A stretch of 64,000 nucleotides of DNA from Bacteroides sp. 519 (lineage in GTDB: Bacteria; Bacteroidota; Bacteroidia; Bacteroidales; Bacteroidaceae). The position numbers were made by a program, and so were the translations under genes. The stretch lies in assembly GCF_010500955.1 (NCBI RefSeq), contig NZ_QVMJ01000014.1, forward strand, positions 150,421 through 214,420. The letters run 5' to 3'. This document shows positions 17,876 through 26,285 of this stretch, in pieces. Numbering within the stretch: the first letter of the stretch is position 1; each line of letters begins with the position of its first letter. Under the pieces are notes generated by a model. The model was not told where the DNA came from and ran no database searches. It saw only the letters and a list, made by a program, of their open reading frames with translations.

Positions 17876-18592
17876 CTATTTCATAATCCCATCCATCGAG
17901 AATACAGCGTGTTTTTTGTCTTTGTTATTCTCAATGTTTTCAATGATTCCGTCTTTGATGTGGATAATTTTATTGGTTTGGCTGGCTACACCACTTTCGT
18001 GGGTTACAACAATAATCGTCATTCCCTGTGCATGAAGTTCATTGAGTATTTGTAGTACCTCAACAGATGTTTTACTATCCAAAGCACCTGTAGGCTCGTC
18101 GGCAAGTATAATTTGGGGGTTGGTAATCAGTGCCCGTGCAATGGCAACACGCTGTTTCTGGCCTCCACTCATTTCGCTGGGTAAATGGTGAGCCCAGTCT
18201 TTTAATCCAAGTTTATCCAGATACTCTAAAGCCAGTGCATTACGCTTTCTGCGGCTTACGCCCTGATAAAAGAGAGGAAGAGCAACGTTTTCTACCGCAT
18301 TTTTAAAAGGAATAAGATTGAATGACTGGAAGATGAAGCCGATCATGCGGTTACGATACTCGGCAGCTTTACTTTCACTGAGGTTCTTAATAAGTACATT
18401 ATTGAGATAATATTCGCCGGTATCATAATTATCTAATATACCAAGTATATTTAATAATGTTGATTTTCCCGAGCCCGAAGCTCCCATAATCGAAACATAC
18501 TCTCCCCGCTCAATGTCGAGATCAATCCCTTTCAGTACATGTAAGGGGGCGCCGTTGTAATAGGTCTTATTTACGTTTTCTAAATGTATCAC
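17876..18592 (-). CDS. LolD/MacB-type ABC transporter ATPase
   Basis: This 238-aa ATPase has Walker [10 protein letters not shown] near residue 40, Q-loop FQSFNLIPF, signature [15 protein letters not shown], Walker [14 protein letters not shown] and a switch His (VVTHES). It powers the two MacB-type permeases that follow and is the first gene of the operon ATPase-permease-permease-adaptor-TolC. The start codon is GTG at 18592; an in-frame stop lies just upstream and no ATG fits the N-terminus [11 protein letters not shown]. Confidence 0.94.
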   Translation of the reverse strand: MIHLENVNKTYYNGAPLHVLKGIDLDIERGEYVSIMGASGSGKSTLLNILGILDNYDTGEYYLNNVLIKNLSESKAAEYRNRMIGFIFQSFNLIPFKNAVENVALPLFYQGVSRRKRNALALEYLDKLGLKDWAHHLPSEMSGGQKQRVAIARALITNPQIILADEPTGALDSKTSVEVLQILNELHAQGMTIIVVTHESGVASQTNKIIHIKDGIIENIENNKDKKHAVFSMDGIMK

Positions 18593-18765
18593 TATTGTGG
18601 GTATTTAGTTTCATTTTTTTGTGATTTGTTGTATTAGACGCACGGCAGTTATGAAAAGTTGCAGAGGAAGTGAACTTTTTTTTAAAAAGATTTTGTAGAC
18701 TGATGCGAGTTTACGTTATTTGTATGCAGAAAAGTAATTAACTAATCCTAATTAAACAAAGTAAC

Positions 18766-19737
18766 ATGAATTCACACATGGAAAAGCCCTACGTGGTTGG
18801 CATAGACATAGGCGGAACAAACACTGTTTTTGGTATTGTTGACGCACGTGGTTCTATTATTGCCAATGGCAAAGTTAAAACACAGGCTTACGACGATGTA
18901 GACAACTATGTAGATGATGTCTGCAAAAATCTTCTACCATTAATTATTGAACACGGTGGAATTGAAAAGATAAAGGGTATCGGTATTGGTGCCCCCAATG
19001 GTAACTACTACAGTGGTACAATTGAGTTTGCTCCTAACCTTCCATGGAAAGGGGTTATTCCATTAGCTGCTAAATTTGAAGAAAAACTAGGTATCCCCAC
19101 AGCCTTAACCAATGATGCTAATGCAGCCGCCGTTGGCGAAATGACCTATGGTGCTGCCCGTGGTATGAAAGACTTTATCATGATTACCCTTGGAACAGGT
19201 GTAGGTAGTGGTATTGTTATTAACGGACAAGTTGTTTATGGTCACGATGGTTTTGCCGGTGAGCTTGGTCATATTATCACTCGTCGCGAAAACGGTCGTC
19301 TTTGCGGTTGTGGTCGTCATGGTTGTTTAGAAGCTTATTGTTCGGCAACAGGTGTTGCACGTACAGCGCGCGAACTTCTTACTGCACGTACCGAACCTAG
19401 TTTATTACGCAACATTCCAGCCGAAGACATTACATCGAAAGATGTGTACGACGCTGCCGAACAAGGCGATACACTGGCTCAGGAAATATTCAACACTACA
19501 GGTACATTGCTTGGTGAAGCTTTGGCAGACTTCATTGCATTCTCTAGCCCTGAGGCTATTGTGTTGTTTGGTGGTCTGGCTAAGTCGGGCGATTATATTA
19601 TGAAACCAATAGAAAAAGGTATTAACGATAATATTCTTACTATTTACAAAGGCAAAACCAAATTGTTGGTGTCTGAGTTGAAAGATTCGGATGCAGCTGT
19701 ACTTGGTGCAAGTGCTTTGGCTTGGGAGCTTAAGTAA
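18766..19737 (+). CDS. glk: ROK-family glucokinase
   Basis: This 323-aa ROK sugar kinase has an N-terminal phosphate loop GIDIGGTNTVFG, ALTNDANAAAVGE with the catalytic Asp, GTGVGSGIVI, EXGH-type ELGHIITR and the zinc motif CGCGRHGCLEAYCS. The C-terminus ends in DSDAAVLGASALAWE. It phosphorylates glucose in the cytoplasm using ATP. Met at residue 5 is an alternative start. It is divergent from the efflux operon and is followed by a terminator shared with the tRNA gene. Confidence 0.93.
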   Translation: MNSHMEKPYVVGIDIGGTNTVFGIVDARGSIIANGKVKTQAYDDVDNYVDDVCKNLLPLIIEHGGIEKIKGIGIGAPNGNYYSGTIEFAPNLPWKGVIPLAAKFEEKLGIPTALTNDANAAAVGEMTYGAARGMKDFIMITLGTGVGSGIVINGQVVYGHDGFAGELGHIITRRENGRLCGCGRHGCLEAYCSATGVARTARELLTARTEPSLLRNIPAEDITSKDVYDAAEQGDTLAQEIFNTTGTLLGEALADFIAFSSPEAIVLFGGLAKSGDYIMKPIEKGINDNILTIYKGKTKLLVSELKDSDAAVLGASALAWELK

Positions 19738-19850
19738 ATAATAGAAATAAAATATGGGTATGAAAAGAGGTTGTATCAACGTGGTTTGGTATAACCTCTT
19801 TTTAATTTATATAACGGACCCGGTTTTCCAATCATGCACGGCACACAACA

Positions 19851-19882
19851 AAAAAAGCATCCCAATACTGAGATGCTTTTTT
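19851..19882. terminator. bidirectional Rho-independent terminator
   Basis: AAAAAAGCATC (19851-19861) pairs perfectly with GATGCTTTTTT (19872-19882). The T-run on each strand lets it end both the glucokinase transcript (+) and the SRP RNA-tRNA transcript (-). Confidence 0.85.
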
Positions 19883-19883
19883 G

Positions 19884-19957
19884 AGCCTCTTGTCGGATTC
19901 GAACCAACGACCCCGAGATTACAAATCACGTGCTCTGGCCAACTGAGCTAAAGAGGC
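19884..19957 (-). tRNA. tRNA-Thr (anticodon TGT)
   Basis: The minus strand folds as a cloverleaf: acceptor GCCTCTT/AAGAGGC, D-arm GCTC-AGTTGGCCA-GAGC, anticodon loop TTTGTAA giving TGT, and T-arm GTTGG-TTCGAAT-CCGAC. The anticodon stem has one T-T mismatch. No CCA is encoded. It lies about 4 nt after the SRP RNA core with no promoter between them. Confidence 0.93.
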
Positions 19958-19961
19958 AAGT

Positions 19962-20058
19962 GGGCAAGCTTACTATATCGCGCCGCTACAACCAACTACC
20001 TTTGCTGCGATCAAGCCCTGGAGGATTTGAAGGGAGCTGGCCGTATAGGACTTACCCG
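19962..20058 (-). ncRNA. ffs: signal recognition particle RNA, small bacterial type
   Basis: On the minus strand the RNA begins GGGTAAGTCC and ends CTTGCCC, giving a perfect closing stem GGGTAAG/CTTGCCC, followed by CTATA/TATAG. The apical part CCAGGGC-TTGATC-GCAGCAAAGG carries the conserved 5' CAGG and 3' AGCA sides of SRP helix 8 and resembles the actinobacterial 4.5S core I remember. A consensus promoter precedes it directly. It scaffolds Ffh for cotranslational membrane targeting. The identification is by eye, with no covariance model run. Confidence 0.75.
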
Positions 20059-20062
20059 GGCA

Positions 20063-20092
20063 CAAAGGTAGATATTTTTGTTAAACCTGCAA
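20063..20092 (-). promoter_or_regulatory. promoter of the SRP RNA-tRNA-Thr unit
   Basis: On the minus strand TTG (20092-20090) and TACCTTTG (20070-20063) are 19 bp apart, a perfect consensus match. Transcription would start near 20057, at the closing stem of the SRP RNA. Confidence 0.8.
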
Positions 20093-20139
20093 TAGGTTAG
20101 GGGTGTTTTTTTGCAATAAAATTATTAACCAACTGTATA

Positions 20140-21663
20140 TCAGAACGATATTTTATTGGTTAATAATACACCATTCTTCTTGCACATGGTTTCATCTGTA
20201 ATATCGAGAAAAAGTAATAAAGGAACAACTTCTATATATTTGCGTCCGTTGGTTGTTAATATCCCAACGGCATCTTTGGTAGTAATATCTTCTAAACCGC
20301 AATTCAGGCTTTTGGGAATACAATAATAAACTGGTTCTTGGTCTGTTGATTCAGCTTCGTCTTTAATATAAATAGAATCCCAGGTTATGGCTAACGGATA
20401 GAGCATAAGAGTGTAATCAGATTCCGGATATTTATTTCTGATGGTATATCCTCCTTCAAAGCACTTTGTTATTTGTGCAATTTTATCTTCTTCGGTCAGC
20501 CGAATCAGTTTTTTTACAGTAAAATCAGTTTTATTGAACGATAATGGATGCAGTTCCATTGTCTGGGGAAACTTCCAGTTATCAATGGAACAAGCAAAAA
20601 AGATTAATGAATTATCGGGGAATGGTTTACCTTCAATAATAGGAATAATAGAATTAAAGGTGTTTACAAATAAGATTAACTCTTCTAAATTATCGTTCAG
20701 AAATGTGGCTTCATAGCGCACATATACAAGCTCTTTTTTCTCAATATTAACAACATAGCGATACAGAAAATAATCATTCGTATTTAAATACTCAAATTTC
20801 ATGAAAACACTTGGGGTAGACAACATCCCGGGCTCAACCCAAATAGCATCATCAACATCGAGAATAATTTTATTGTTGTTTACACTTGTGTTTAAAGAAT
20901 ATAGTTCCTGAGGATTTGCATAGTTACTAAAAGTATTGAGTGTAACTGCTGTTATATAAATTAAATATAAACGACTGCAATAAATGTTTTCGCGTACTTG
21001 TTTATCGAAACGCTCCAATATGGGCAGTTCTTCAAACACGCTGCTCTGCATTGTGAATCTTTTCAAGAATAGATAAACACAGCGAAAATCGTTCACAGCA
21101 TCTTTTACATCGCCTTTTTTTGATGTGTATACTGGTAACACTTTTAGTATTAACAATAAAAGAATGGGCATATAAATTTCTTGTTCCCAGATGGCAGATC
21201 CTACTTTTTGCAGAAATGCTTTCTTTGCCGGTAACTTATAATCATCAAGATATGCATACTTTAATAATTCATGAATATTTTCTTCCTGATGCATGCGTTC
21301 TCGTCCTTTCATATAGCGTTCATAGCAGTTCGACGCCTTTTCGTATTCAGCAAGGCACTCTTCCAAATCCAGATCTGGTGCAATTTGCTTCTGCGTTTCG
21401 CGGCACAATTCGCGAAATATGCAACGGGCGGTAAAAGGAGGAATATTGTTTAGGCTGTTATTTGAATTCAGTTTATAGCCAATATATTCGCCCATCTCTT
21501 GATTGGTGTTGCGAAATAGTCGTAAATGAACTGTTTTTTTAAGTTGTTCGCGTAATATCAGGTTAAGCTCCTGTTGTTGGTTTGTGGATGGGTTTTTCTC
21601 TCTCATATTCATGGATGTTTGGTGGGCAAACTTAAATAAAAAGATGCGATTATTGGGTTTCAA
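20140..21663 (-). CDS. hypothetical protein, 507 aa
   Basis: I do not recognise this protein. It appears soluble, with one hydrophobic stretch (MPILLLLILKVLPV near residue 170), helical N-half and mixed C-half. Internal Met codons at residues 18 and 20 (MNMREKN) are possible starts and would remove an odd hydrophobic leader (RIFLFKFAH). It stands alone, with a repeat array upstream and the SRP RNA downstream. The AT-rich codon use is like its neighbours. I infer no function. Confidence 0.75.
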   Translation of the reverse strand: MKPNNRIFLFKFAHQTSMNMREKNPSTNQQQELNLILREQLKKTVHLRLFRNTNQEMGEYIGYKLNSNNSLNNIPPFTARCIFRELCRETQKQIAPDLDLEECLAEYEKASNCYERYMKGRERMHQEENIHELLKYAYLDDYKLPAKKAFLQKVGSAIWEQEIYMPILLLLILKVLPVYTSKKGDVKDAVNDFRCVYLFLKRFTMQSSVFEELPILERFDKQVRENIYCSRLYLIYITAVTLNTFSNYANPQELYSLNTSVNNNKIILDVDDAIWVEPGMLSTPSVFMKFEYLNTNDYFLYRYVVNIEKKELVYVRYEATFLNDNLEELILFVNTFNSIIPIIEGKPFPDNSLIFFACSIDNWKFPQTMELHPLSFNKTDFTVKKLIRLTEEDKIAQITKCFEGGYTIRNKYPESDYTLMLYPLAITWDSIYIKDEAESTDQEPVYYCIPKSLNCGLEDITTKDAVGILTTNGRKYIEVVPLLLFLDITDETMCKKNGVLLTNKISF

Positions 21664-21840
21664 ACTGTTTTTTTTGAATATGAGTTATCCTTCTCCATCA
21701 AGTTTATTTAAATAAATCTTGCCAACAACTATTCATCTGTTTGGTTATTTTACACCCTCTAAAGTGTAGTAAAAACAGAAAATAGCCTTACTTACCACCC
21801 TCTACAAGCGTTACAGGACCGATTTTAGTACTCGTTTTCA

Positions 21841-21946
21841 AAATGCTGCATTTTGCATTGATGAAATGCTGCATTTCGTTCGATCAAAATGCTGCATTTC
21901 GAAAGTGTGAAATGCTGCATTTTGAAACAACGATTTGCAGCATATC
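21841..21946. repeat. four near-palindromic AAATGCTGCATTT motifs at exact 23-bp period plus one inverted copy
   Basis: AAATGCTGCATTT begins at 21841, 21864, 21887 and 21910, each separated by about 9-10 unrelated bases. A degenerate inverted copy (GATTTGCAGCAT) follows at about 21931. Each motif is a palindrome except for its centre. The array lies between two divergent genes, about 35 bp upstream of the promoter at 21978. Confidence 0.9.
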
Positions 21947-21977
21947 GAAATAGTAATGATTTATAAATGAAAGAAAG

Positions 21978-22008
21978 TTGACAGATGGGCATTTTTCGAT
22001 TATCTTTG
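21978..22008 (+). promoter_or_regulatory. Bacteroidota promoter
   Basis: TTG at 21978-21980 and TATCTTTG at 22001-22008 are 20 bp apart. It lies 25 bp upstream of the ATG at 22034. Confidence 0.78.
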
Positions 22009-22033
22009 TTATTTCGATTAACAACTTACAATT

Positions 22034-22723
22034 ATGAATAATGCTTTGAAAAACGTAGCATACACAGATGAATACAAAAAAGAGTGTATGAAATTTCAAT
22101 CGTTGTTTTCAAAAGAGAATAAAGCAGCGAACGAAACGATAATTCTTTCTGATGATTATAAAATAGTCCAGACCACATATAGAGGAAAAGTGAACGATTG
22201 CAATCTGCATGGTAACAGTTGTGTATTATTAAACAGTAAAGGAAAAGCAATTCATACCTGGAATAGCTTTGATGATGATGCCGAATTTCATACACTTATT
22301 CACCACCAGAATGGTGGTATGTATTTGGTTTACAGACAAGAACTGTATGGATATACCGTTTTTGATTTAGCCACTAACAAGAGTTTTCAGTATTATCCGC
22401 AATGTGTTTTAGATGGTTGCGAATATTTTATTTGGACCGATGTGCATTACAATCCTCTGAATAATTTATTGGCAGTAAGTGGTTGTATATGGGCCGCACC
22501 ATGGAGTACACTCATTGTTAATTTTGAAAATCCGATGGCTGAACCTGAATTTCAGATTGATATAATTGAATGTTTAGATGGCGGTTATAAGGTGTACAAT
22601 GATGCCGATTTTGTGAGATGGGATGGTGTAAATCTAATCTTAAATTGTTATAATATTACGAAGAAGGCGAAGGAAGAGGTTATTGTTACTCCCAATGTTT
22701 ACCTGAACAGAGGTGTTTTTTGA
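22034..22723 (+). CDS. hypothetical protein, 229 aa
   Basis: The family is not recognised. The protein is soluble, aromatic-rich and beta-rich, with repeating segments ending in W or Y (AIHTWNSFDDDAEFHTLI, EYFIWTDVHYNPLNNLLAVSG, FVRWDGVNLILNCY), which suggest a small beta-propeller or beta-sandwich. There is no signal peptide. It has its own promoter and is followed by 490 bp without a protein gene. Confidence 0.75.
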   Translation: MNNALKNVAYTDEYKKECMKFQSLFSKENKAANETIILSDDYKIVQTTYRGKVNDCNLHGNSCVLLNSKGKAIHTWNSFDDDAEFHTLIHHQNGGMYLVYRQELYGYTVFDLATNKSFQYYPQCVLDGCEYFIWTDVHYNPLNNLLAVSGCIWAAPWSTLIVNFENPMAEPEFQIDIIECLDGGYKVYNDADFVRWDGVNLILNCYNITKKAKEEVIVTPNVYLNRGVF

Positions 22724-22909
22724 TTCAAATTTGCTTGTATTTAGTATATAAATACGGTTTACTTATTATTTAATGAAAGGAAAGTAAATATGATGCAAAG
22801 AAATAGGGGTTGTTTAGCGAAACAGATTTATTTTGCAGTATAAAAATATAAGCATAAGTAGTCATTGATATTTTAATAGAATGTTCTTCTCTAAAAGAAA
22901 TTCTTTTTG

Positions 22910-22917
22910 TATGTTTG
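22910..22917 (+). promoter_or_regulatory. -7 promoter box for the rod-shaped RNA
   Basis: TATGTTTG fits TAnnTTTG; a good TTG at the -33 spacing is lacking. Transcription would start near 22924 and cover the structured region. Confidence 0.45.
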
Positions 22918-22991
22918 CATGTATTAACATTAAAAGAGAAAAGTATATAGAAAGAAGAACTGTAAATTAAAATATTGATTGGACGTTAAGA

Positions 22992-23166
22992 CGATTATTT
23001 GATTCACTTAAATCTAGCAGTTTATTATCGAATCACTAAATAATAAGTCTAAGGTTGTTCACACACCCTATTGGGGCGTGGGCTGCTTTTGCTTATTCTG
23101 TGATTCGGGGTCATGCTAGAACCTAAGTGAGCGGATAATGCGAAAGTAGTATCACGCTCTTTTTTT
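22992..23166 (+). ncRNA. candidate structured RNA: long imperfect rod plus terminator
   Basis: Nested complementary segments build one long stem: ATTAT 22994-22998/ATAAT 23135-23139, TCACTTA 23004-23010/TAAGTGA 23124-23130, TCTAGCA 23013-23019/TGCTAGA 23114-23120, CGAATCAC 23029-23036/GTGATTCG 23100-23107, AATAAG 23042-23047/CTTATT 23092-23097, with an apical CACCC-TATT-GGGG-type hairpin. GAGCG 23129-23133/CGCTC 23155-23159 followed by seven T forms a terminator. The asymmetric loops resemble 6S-like rods, but no family is recognised. It lies 45 bp before the first gene of the Hsp70/HerA operon. 22724-22909 shows nothing else. Confidence 0.6.
23129..23166 (+). terminator. Rho-independent terminator ahead of the Hsp70/HerA operon
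   Basis: GAGCG and CGCTC enclose 21 nt and are followed by a run of seven T. The 5' arm overlaps the last pair of the rod stem, so the two folds compete at that point. It would end the RNA, or attenuate transcription into 23212. Confidence 0.6.
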
Positions 23167-23211
23167 GTGCTGTTGGAAAGCAGAAACAGAAATAACTTAA
23201 AAATTAATCTT

Positions 23212-23574
23212 ATGTATTGTAGTAAATGTGGAGAAAAACAAAGTAATGATGCTATTACTTGTAAATGTGGAAATATTGTTCGTGCTAATTTGGAAACAAT
23301 AAAGCCATATCATAGAATGGCACAAGAGTATTATAAAAAATATGAGAAAAACAAGAATAGTTCAACTGTTTATTGGTTCCTAACACTGGCAGGTGTTATT
23401 GCTACTATTCTAATTTTCATATCTGATATGGGGTTCTTTGCAAAAATACTATGTGTTTTAATTTCGGGCTCATTGGCATTCTTTTTCTTTTTGACTGTGT
23501 CTGTATATAATCGTACTGCAGACCATTACAAAAATAAATACGAGAAATTTTCAACCATGACAGACGAAGGATAA
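23212..23574 (+). CDS. zinc-ribbon membrane protein, 120 aa
   Basis: The ATG at 23212 gives MYCSKCGEKQSNDAITCKCG, a zinc ribbon with CxxC and CxC knuckles. Two adjacent membrane helices follow at about residues 55-100 (STVYWFLTLAGVIATILIFI and AKILCVLISGSLAFFFFLTV), with a charged tail. It is probably an inner-membrane anchor with a cytoplasmic zinc-binding head. It is the first gene of the accessory operon, 54 bp before the next gene. An upstream in-frame start at 23167 lies inside the terminator region and is unlikely. Confidence 0.75.
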   Translation: MYCSKCGEKQSNDAITCKCGNIVRANLETIKPYHRMAQEYYKKYEKNKNSSTVYWFLTLAGVIATILIFISDMGFFAKILCVLISGSLAFFFFLTVSVYNRTADHYKNKYEKFSTMTDEG

Positions 23575-23628
23575 TGCGGGTCATTGAATAATATAAAAGT
23601 AAAAAATAGATCATTAAATCAAGAAAAT

Positions 23629-24381
23629 ATGAATAATCTTACCATTACCTCCATCTTTGAATCTAACAAAGATGAACTTGGAGAAAAACTAAAAGGACTT
23701 ACATTACCAAAAGACTCAAAGAAAATACAAGTAGATGTAGCTGAATTTCTAAATAACCTCTTTGAGAACAATGGTGCATATCGCCAAAGCTTAACCCAAT
23801 CTGAGGAGTACATTCTACAAGCATCGTTATATTTGCTTCAAGCACAGCAAAATATAGCTACTGAAATTGCTGTTTATGCTTCCAAACAACACAATGCAAA
23901 AACAAATGTAGAATCCAGCACAACTCCATACATCTCTCTTGTTGGAACTGGAGTAGGTGGGATTATTGGTGGTCTACTTGGAACATGGGGAACAATTTGC
24001 GGAGCGATTGCTGGTACTGCTATTGCTGTTTACTGCTCAACAAAAGCAACTAAAAAAACAGATGTGACTACAACAGAATTTTCCATAAACACAAAAGTTT
24101 TTACTGATATTGTAAAGAAAATATGTGAAAGTATTGATGGGTTGATGCAGACTTATCGCGTACAAGTAAAACGTATTGAAAACGCATACAATCAAAAAGA
24201 ACAACCTACTTTGCAAGGTTCTTATGGCGCGTTACTGGATCAAGTTGCTAATGTTTATAATGTTGTTAAGAGCGTAGGAGATGCGGCCCCAGTAAAAGTA
24301 CATTCTGCAGTAGAGTTCATGGTAGAGTCGCTAGAGAACTATGATTTAGCAATAAAAAACGGTAAAATCGTAAATAAATAA
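23629..24381 (+). CDS. glycine-zipper protein of the Hsp70/HerA operon, 250 aa
   Basis: No named family is recognised. From the ATG at 23629 the protein has a helical N-half, then a hydrophobic glycine-zipper at about residues 105-140 (GTGVGGIIGGLLGTWG, AIAGTAIAVY) like those of pore-forming or membrane-inserting proteins, then a helical C-half of about 100 residues. A TTG at 23584 is an alternative start but gives an atypical N-terminus. The gene ends 5 bp before the Hsp70-like gene, so the two are very likely cotranslated. Confidence 0.75.
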   Translation: MNNLTITSIFESNKDELGEKLKGLTLPKDSKKIQVDVAEFLNNLFENNGAYRQSLTQSEEYILQASLYLLQAQQNIATEIAVYASKQHNAKTNVESSTTPYISLVGTGVGGIIGGLLGTWGTICGAIAGTAIAVYCSTKATKKTDVTTTEFSINTKVFTDIVKKICESIDGLMQTYRVQVKRIENAYNQKEQPTLQGSYGALLDQVANVYNVVKSVGDAAPVKVHSAVEFMVESLENYDLAIKNGKIVNK

Positions 24382-24386
24382 CACAT

Positions 24387-26282
24387 ATGGCTGAATTAAT
24401 AATTCCAAATAAACAACTGCACAAGTACGTTGTTGGAATTGACTTTGGGCATGGCGAAACATCAGCGGCCCTTTGTGAACTTGAATGGAACAAAACAGCA
24501 AGTCAACGTTTAACTGATATCTTTGATATTGACATTAATGAGGGAGCTCGATCGAAGGTTATACCTTCTGCTATTTGCAGAGTTAATGGAGGTCTTTATA
24601 TTGGTGAAGAGGCATTTGAATATACCACAGATAATGATGGGATACGAGTTTGTTTTAAACAATGTCCTCATTCATTAGAAGGTGAAGCAGAAAAGCTCAT
24701 GATTGACTTTATGCGAGCCGTTTATAATAAGATTCGGGAGAATGATGATAGGCTTACTGATTCCAATCATATTGTATATATTGCACGACCCTCTGGTTGG
24801 ACGGATGAAAGAGCAAAAGAACTCTATCGTCAAATGGCTATTAAAGCAGATATTCCTTTAGCAGGTTTAACAGCGGAATCTCGTGCTGCTATATTCTATG
24901 CGAAAAGTCCAAAAGTAAATTTTGCAAATGAAATCACCCGTGGAGCTATTGTGTTTGATCTTGGTTCAAGTACGCTTGACTTTACTTATTTATCTGATGA
25001 TGAAAAACCAGTAGATTATGGGTATGATTTGGGTGCTTCTAAGATAGATCGTGCTATCTACTCTAAATTAATTCTTAGCGCAAATAATATCTCTGAATTT
25101 ATAGAAAACTATCCTGAATATGAAGATGCTTTATTATTTAAGGCTCGTAAATTTAAGGAAGATGCCTATGGTAGAAGCGCGGAAGCTAAAACAATTGGAG
25201 GCTTTACACTTGATTCAATAATATCCGAGAGCAATCAATCATATGAAGAGTATGCGAAAACTTATGTACAACTACGGATAAATAACCTTCAACAACTTAA
25301 TGATCTGGTAGAAGATGCAACGAATTATCAATCAGAACTTAAAAAAGCTCTTGAAGACTTTAAAAAGGTTCACGTTTTAGACAAAAGGATCAATGGCGTC
25401 TTCTTGACAGGTGGTGCTTCTAGAATGAATTTCATTAGACCATTGATTGCGGAGGTACTTAACCTTCCATTGGAAAAGGTAAAAATAGACAGAGACAATC
25501 CATCACTTACAATTTCTCGGGGAATAGCATTGCTTGGAACCACAGATGCTATAACTTCTCAACTAACAAAACAGCTTAAAAAGGATATTCCGCCAATGTT
25601 TCGGAATGATAAGATGCGCGAATTATTAATCAATATGCTTTCCGAAAATGTTACTAAAACTGCTTGGCAACAAATAGAGGAATCTTGTAATAGCTGGATA
25701 AAATATGGTAAAACTACAAAAAGAAGTGAACTCAAAGAAAAACTACAAAAAGACTTAGTCTTTTTTCAAAACAATAAAATTAATGGTATTATAAATTCTA
25801 CTTTTCAAACTTTTGTCAAAAACGAAAGTGAGCAAATACGAGTAAGGATGAATGAAATTATTAGCCGTTATGCTCCTGGTAGAGAAATTGCTACGACTAG
25901 CGAAGTTAAACTGGGGGAACAAGCTGCTATCAATAACAGCCTTAAACATGTTTCTGACTCTATTGCTGAAATATGTGACAGCATTAGCCATATAATCATA
26001 GATGTTTTATGGAAAGTTGTTGCTGCGATACTTTGGGGAGTTTTTGCCATCCCCTACTATGTGCTGAAAGCTTTATTAACTAGTGATGAGAGTAAACGGC
26101 ATGACAAAGCAAAAGATATTTTGAAAAAAGAAAAAGAAATAACAGAAAAACTAAAGTTGTCTATAATAGAAAATCTTAATCAGAATTCCTCATTCAAATC
26201 ATCTATTTCCCATGTGTTAGAAGAGTACTTTACTATAGTAATTGACTCTAATCTTCAAAAAATTATGATACCTATTGAATAA
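24387..26282 (+). CDS. Hsp70/actin-fold ATPase with C-terminal membrane helix
   Basis: This 631-aa protein has the Hsp70-type nucleotide-binding domain. Phosphate-1 is VVGIDFGHGETSAALCE (residues about 14-30), phosphate-2 is VFDLGSSTLDFTY near 190 and the adenosine motif is FLTGGASRMNFIRPL near 340 followed by SRGIALLG. There is no recognisable DnaK substrate-binding beta domain. The C-half is helical with a strong hydrophobic segment near residues 535-565 (IIIDVLWKVVAAILWGVFAI), so it is probably membrane-tethered. It sits 3 bp before the HerA-type gene. It is probably an ATP-driven switch rather than a general chaperone. Confidence 0.85.
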   Translation: MAELIIPNKQLHKYVVGIDFGHGETSAALCELEWNKTASQRLTDIFDIDINEGARSKVIPSAICRVNGGLYIGEEAFEYTTDNDGIRVCFKQCPHSLEGEAEKLMIDFMRAVYNKIRENDDRLTDSNHIVYIARPSGWTDERAKELYRQMAIKADIPLAGLTAESRAAIFYAKSPKVNFANEITRGAIVFDLGSSTLDFTYLSDDEKPVDYGYDLGASKIDRAIYSKLILSANNISEFIENYPEYEDALLFKARKFKEDAYGRSAEAKTIGGFTLDSIISESNQSYEEYAKTYVQLRINNLQQLNDLVEDATNYQSELKKALEDFKKVHVLDKRINGVFLTGGASRMNFIRPLIAEVLNLPLEKVKIDRDNPSLTISRGIALLGTTDAITSQLTKQLKKDIPPMFRNDKMRELLINMLSENVTKTAWQQIEESCNSWIKYGKTTKRSELKEKLQKDLVFFQNNKINGIINSTFQTFVKNESEQIRVRMNEIISRYAPGREIATTSEVKLGEQAAINNSLKHVSDSIAEICDSISHIIIDVLWKVVAAILWGVFAIPYYVLKALLTSDESKRHDKAKDILKKEKEITEKLKLSIIENLNQNSSFKSSISHVLEEYFTIVIDSNLQKIMIPIE

Positions 26283-26285
26283 GCT

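Noticed and set aside
19996..20070. Structured RNA on the plus strand with stem CTACCTTTG/CAAAGGTAG
   Set aside because: On the minus strand the same bases give a perfect promoter (TACCTTTG) and the SRP RNA apical loop; the plus-strand reading has no promoter.
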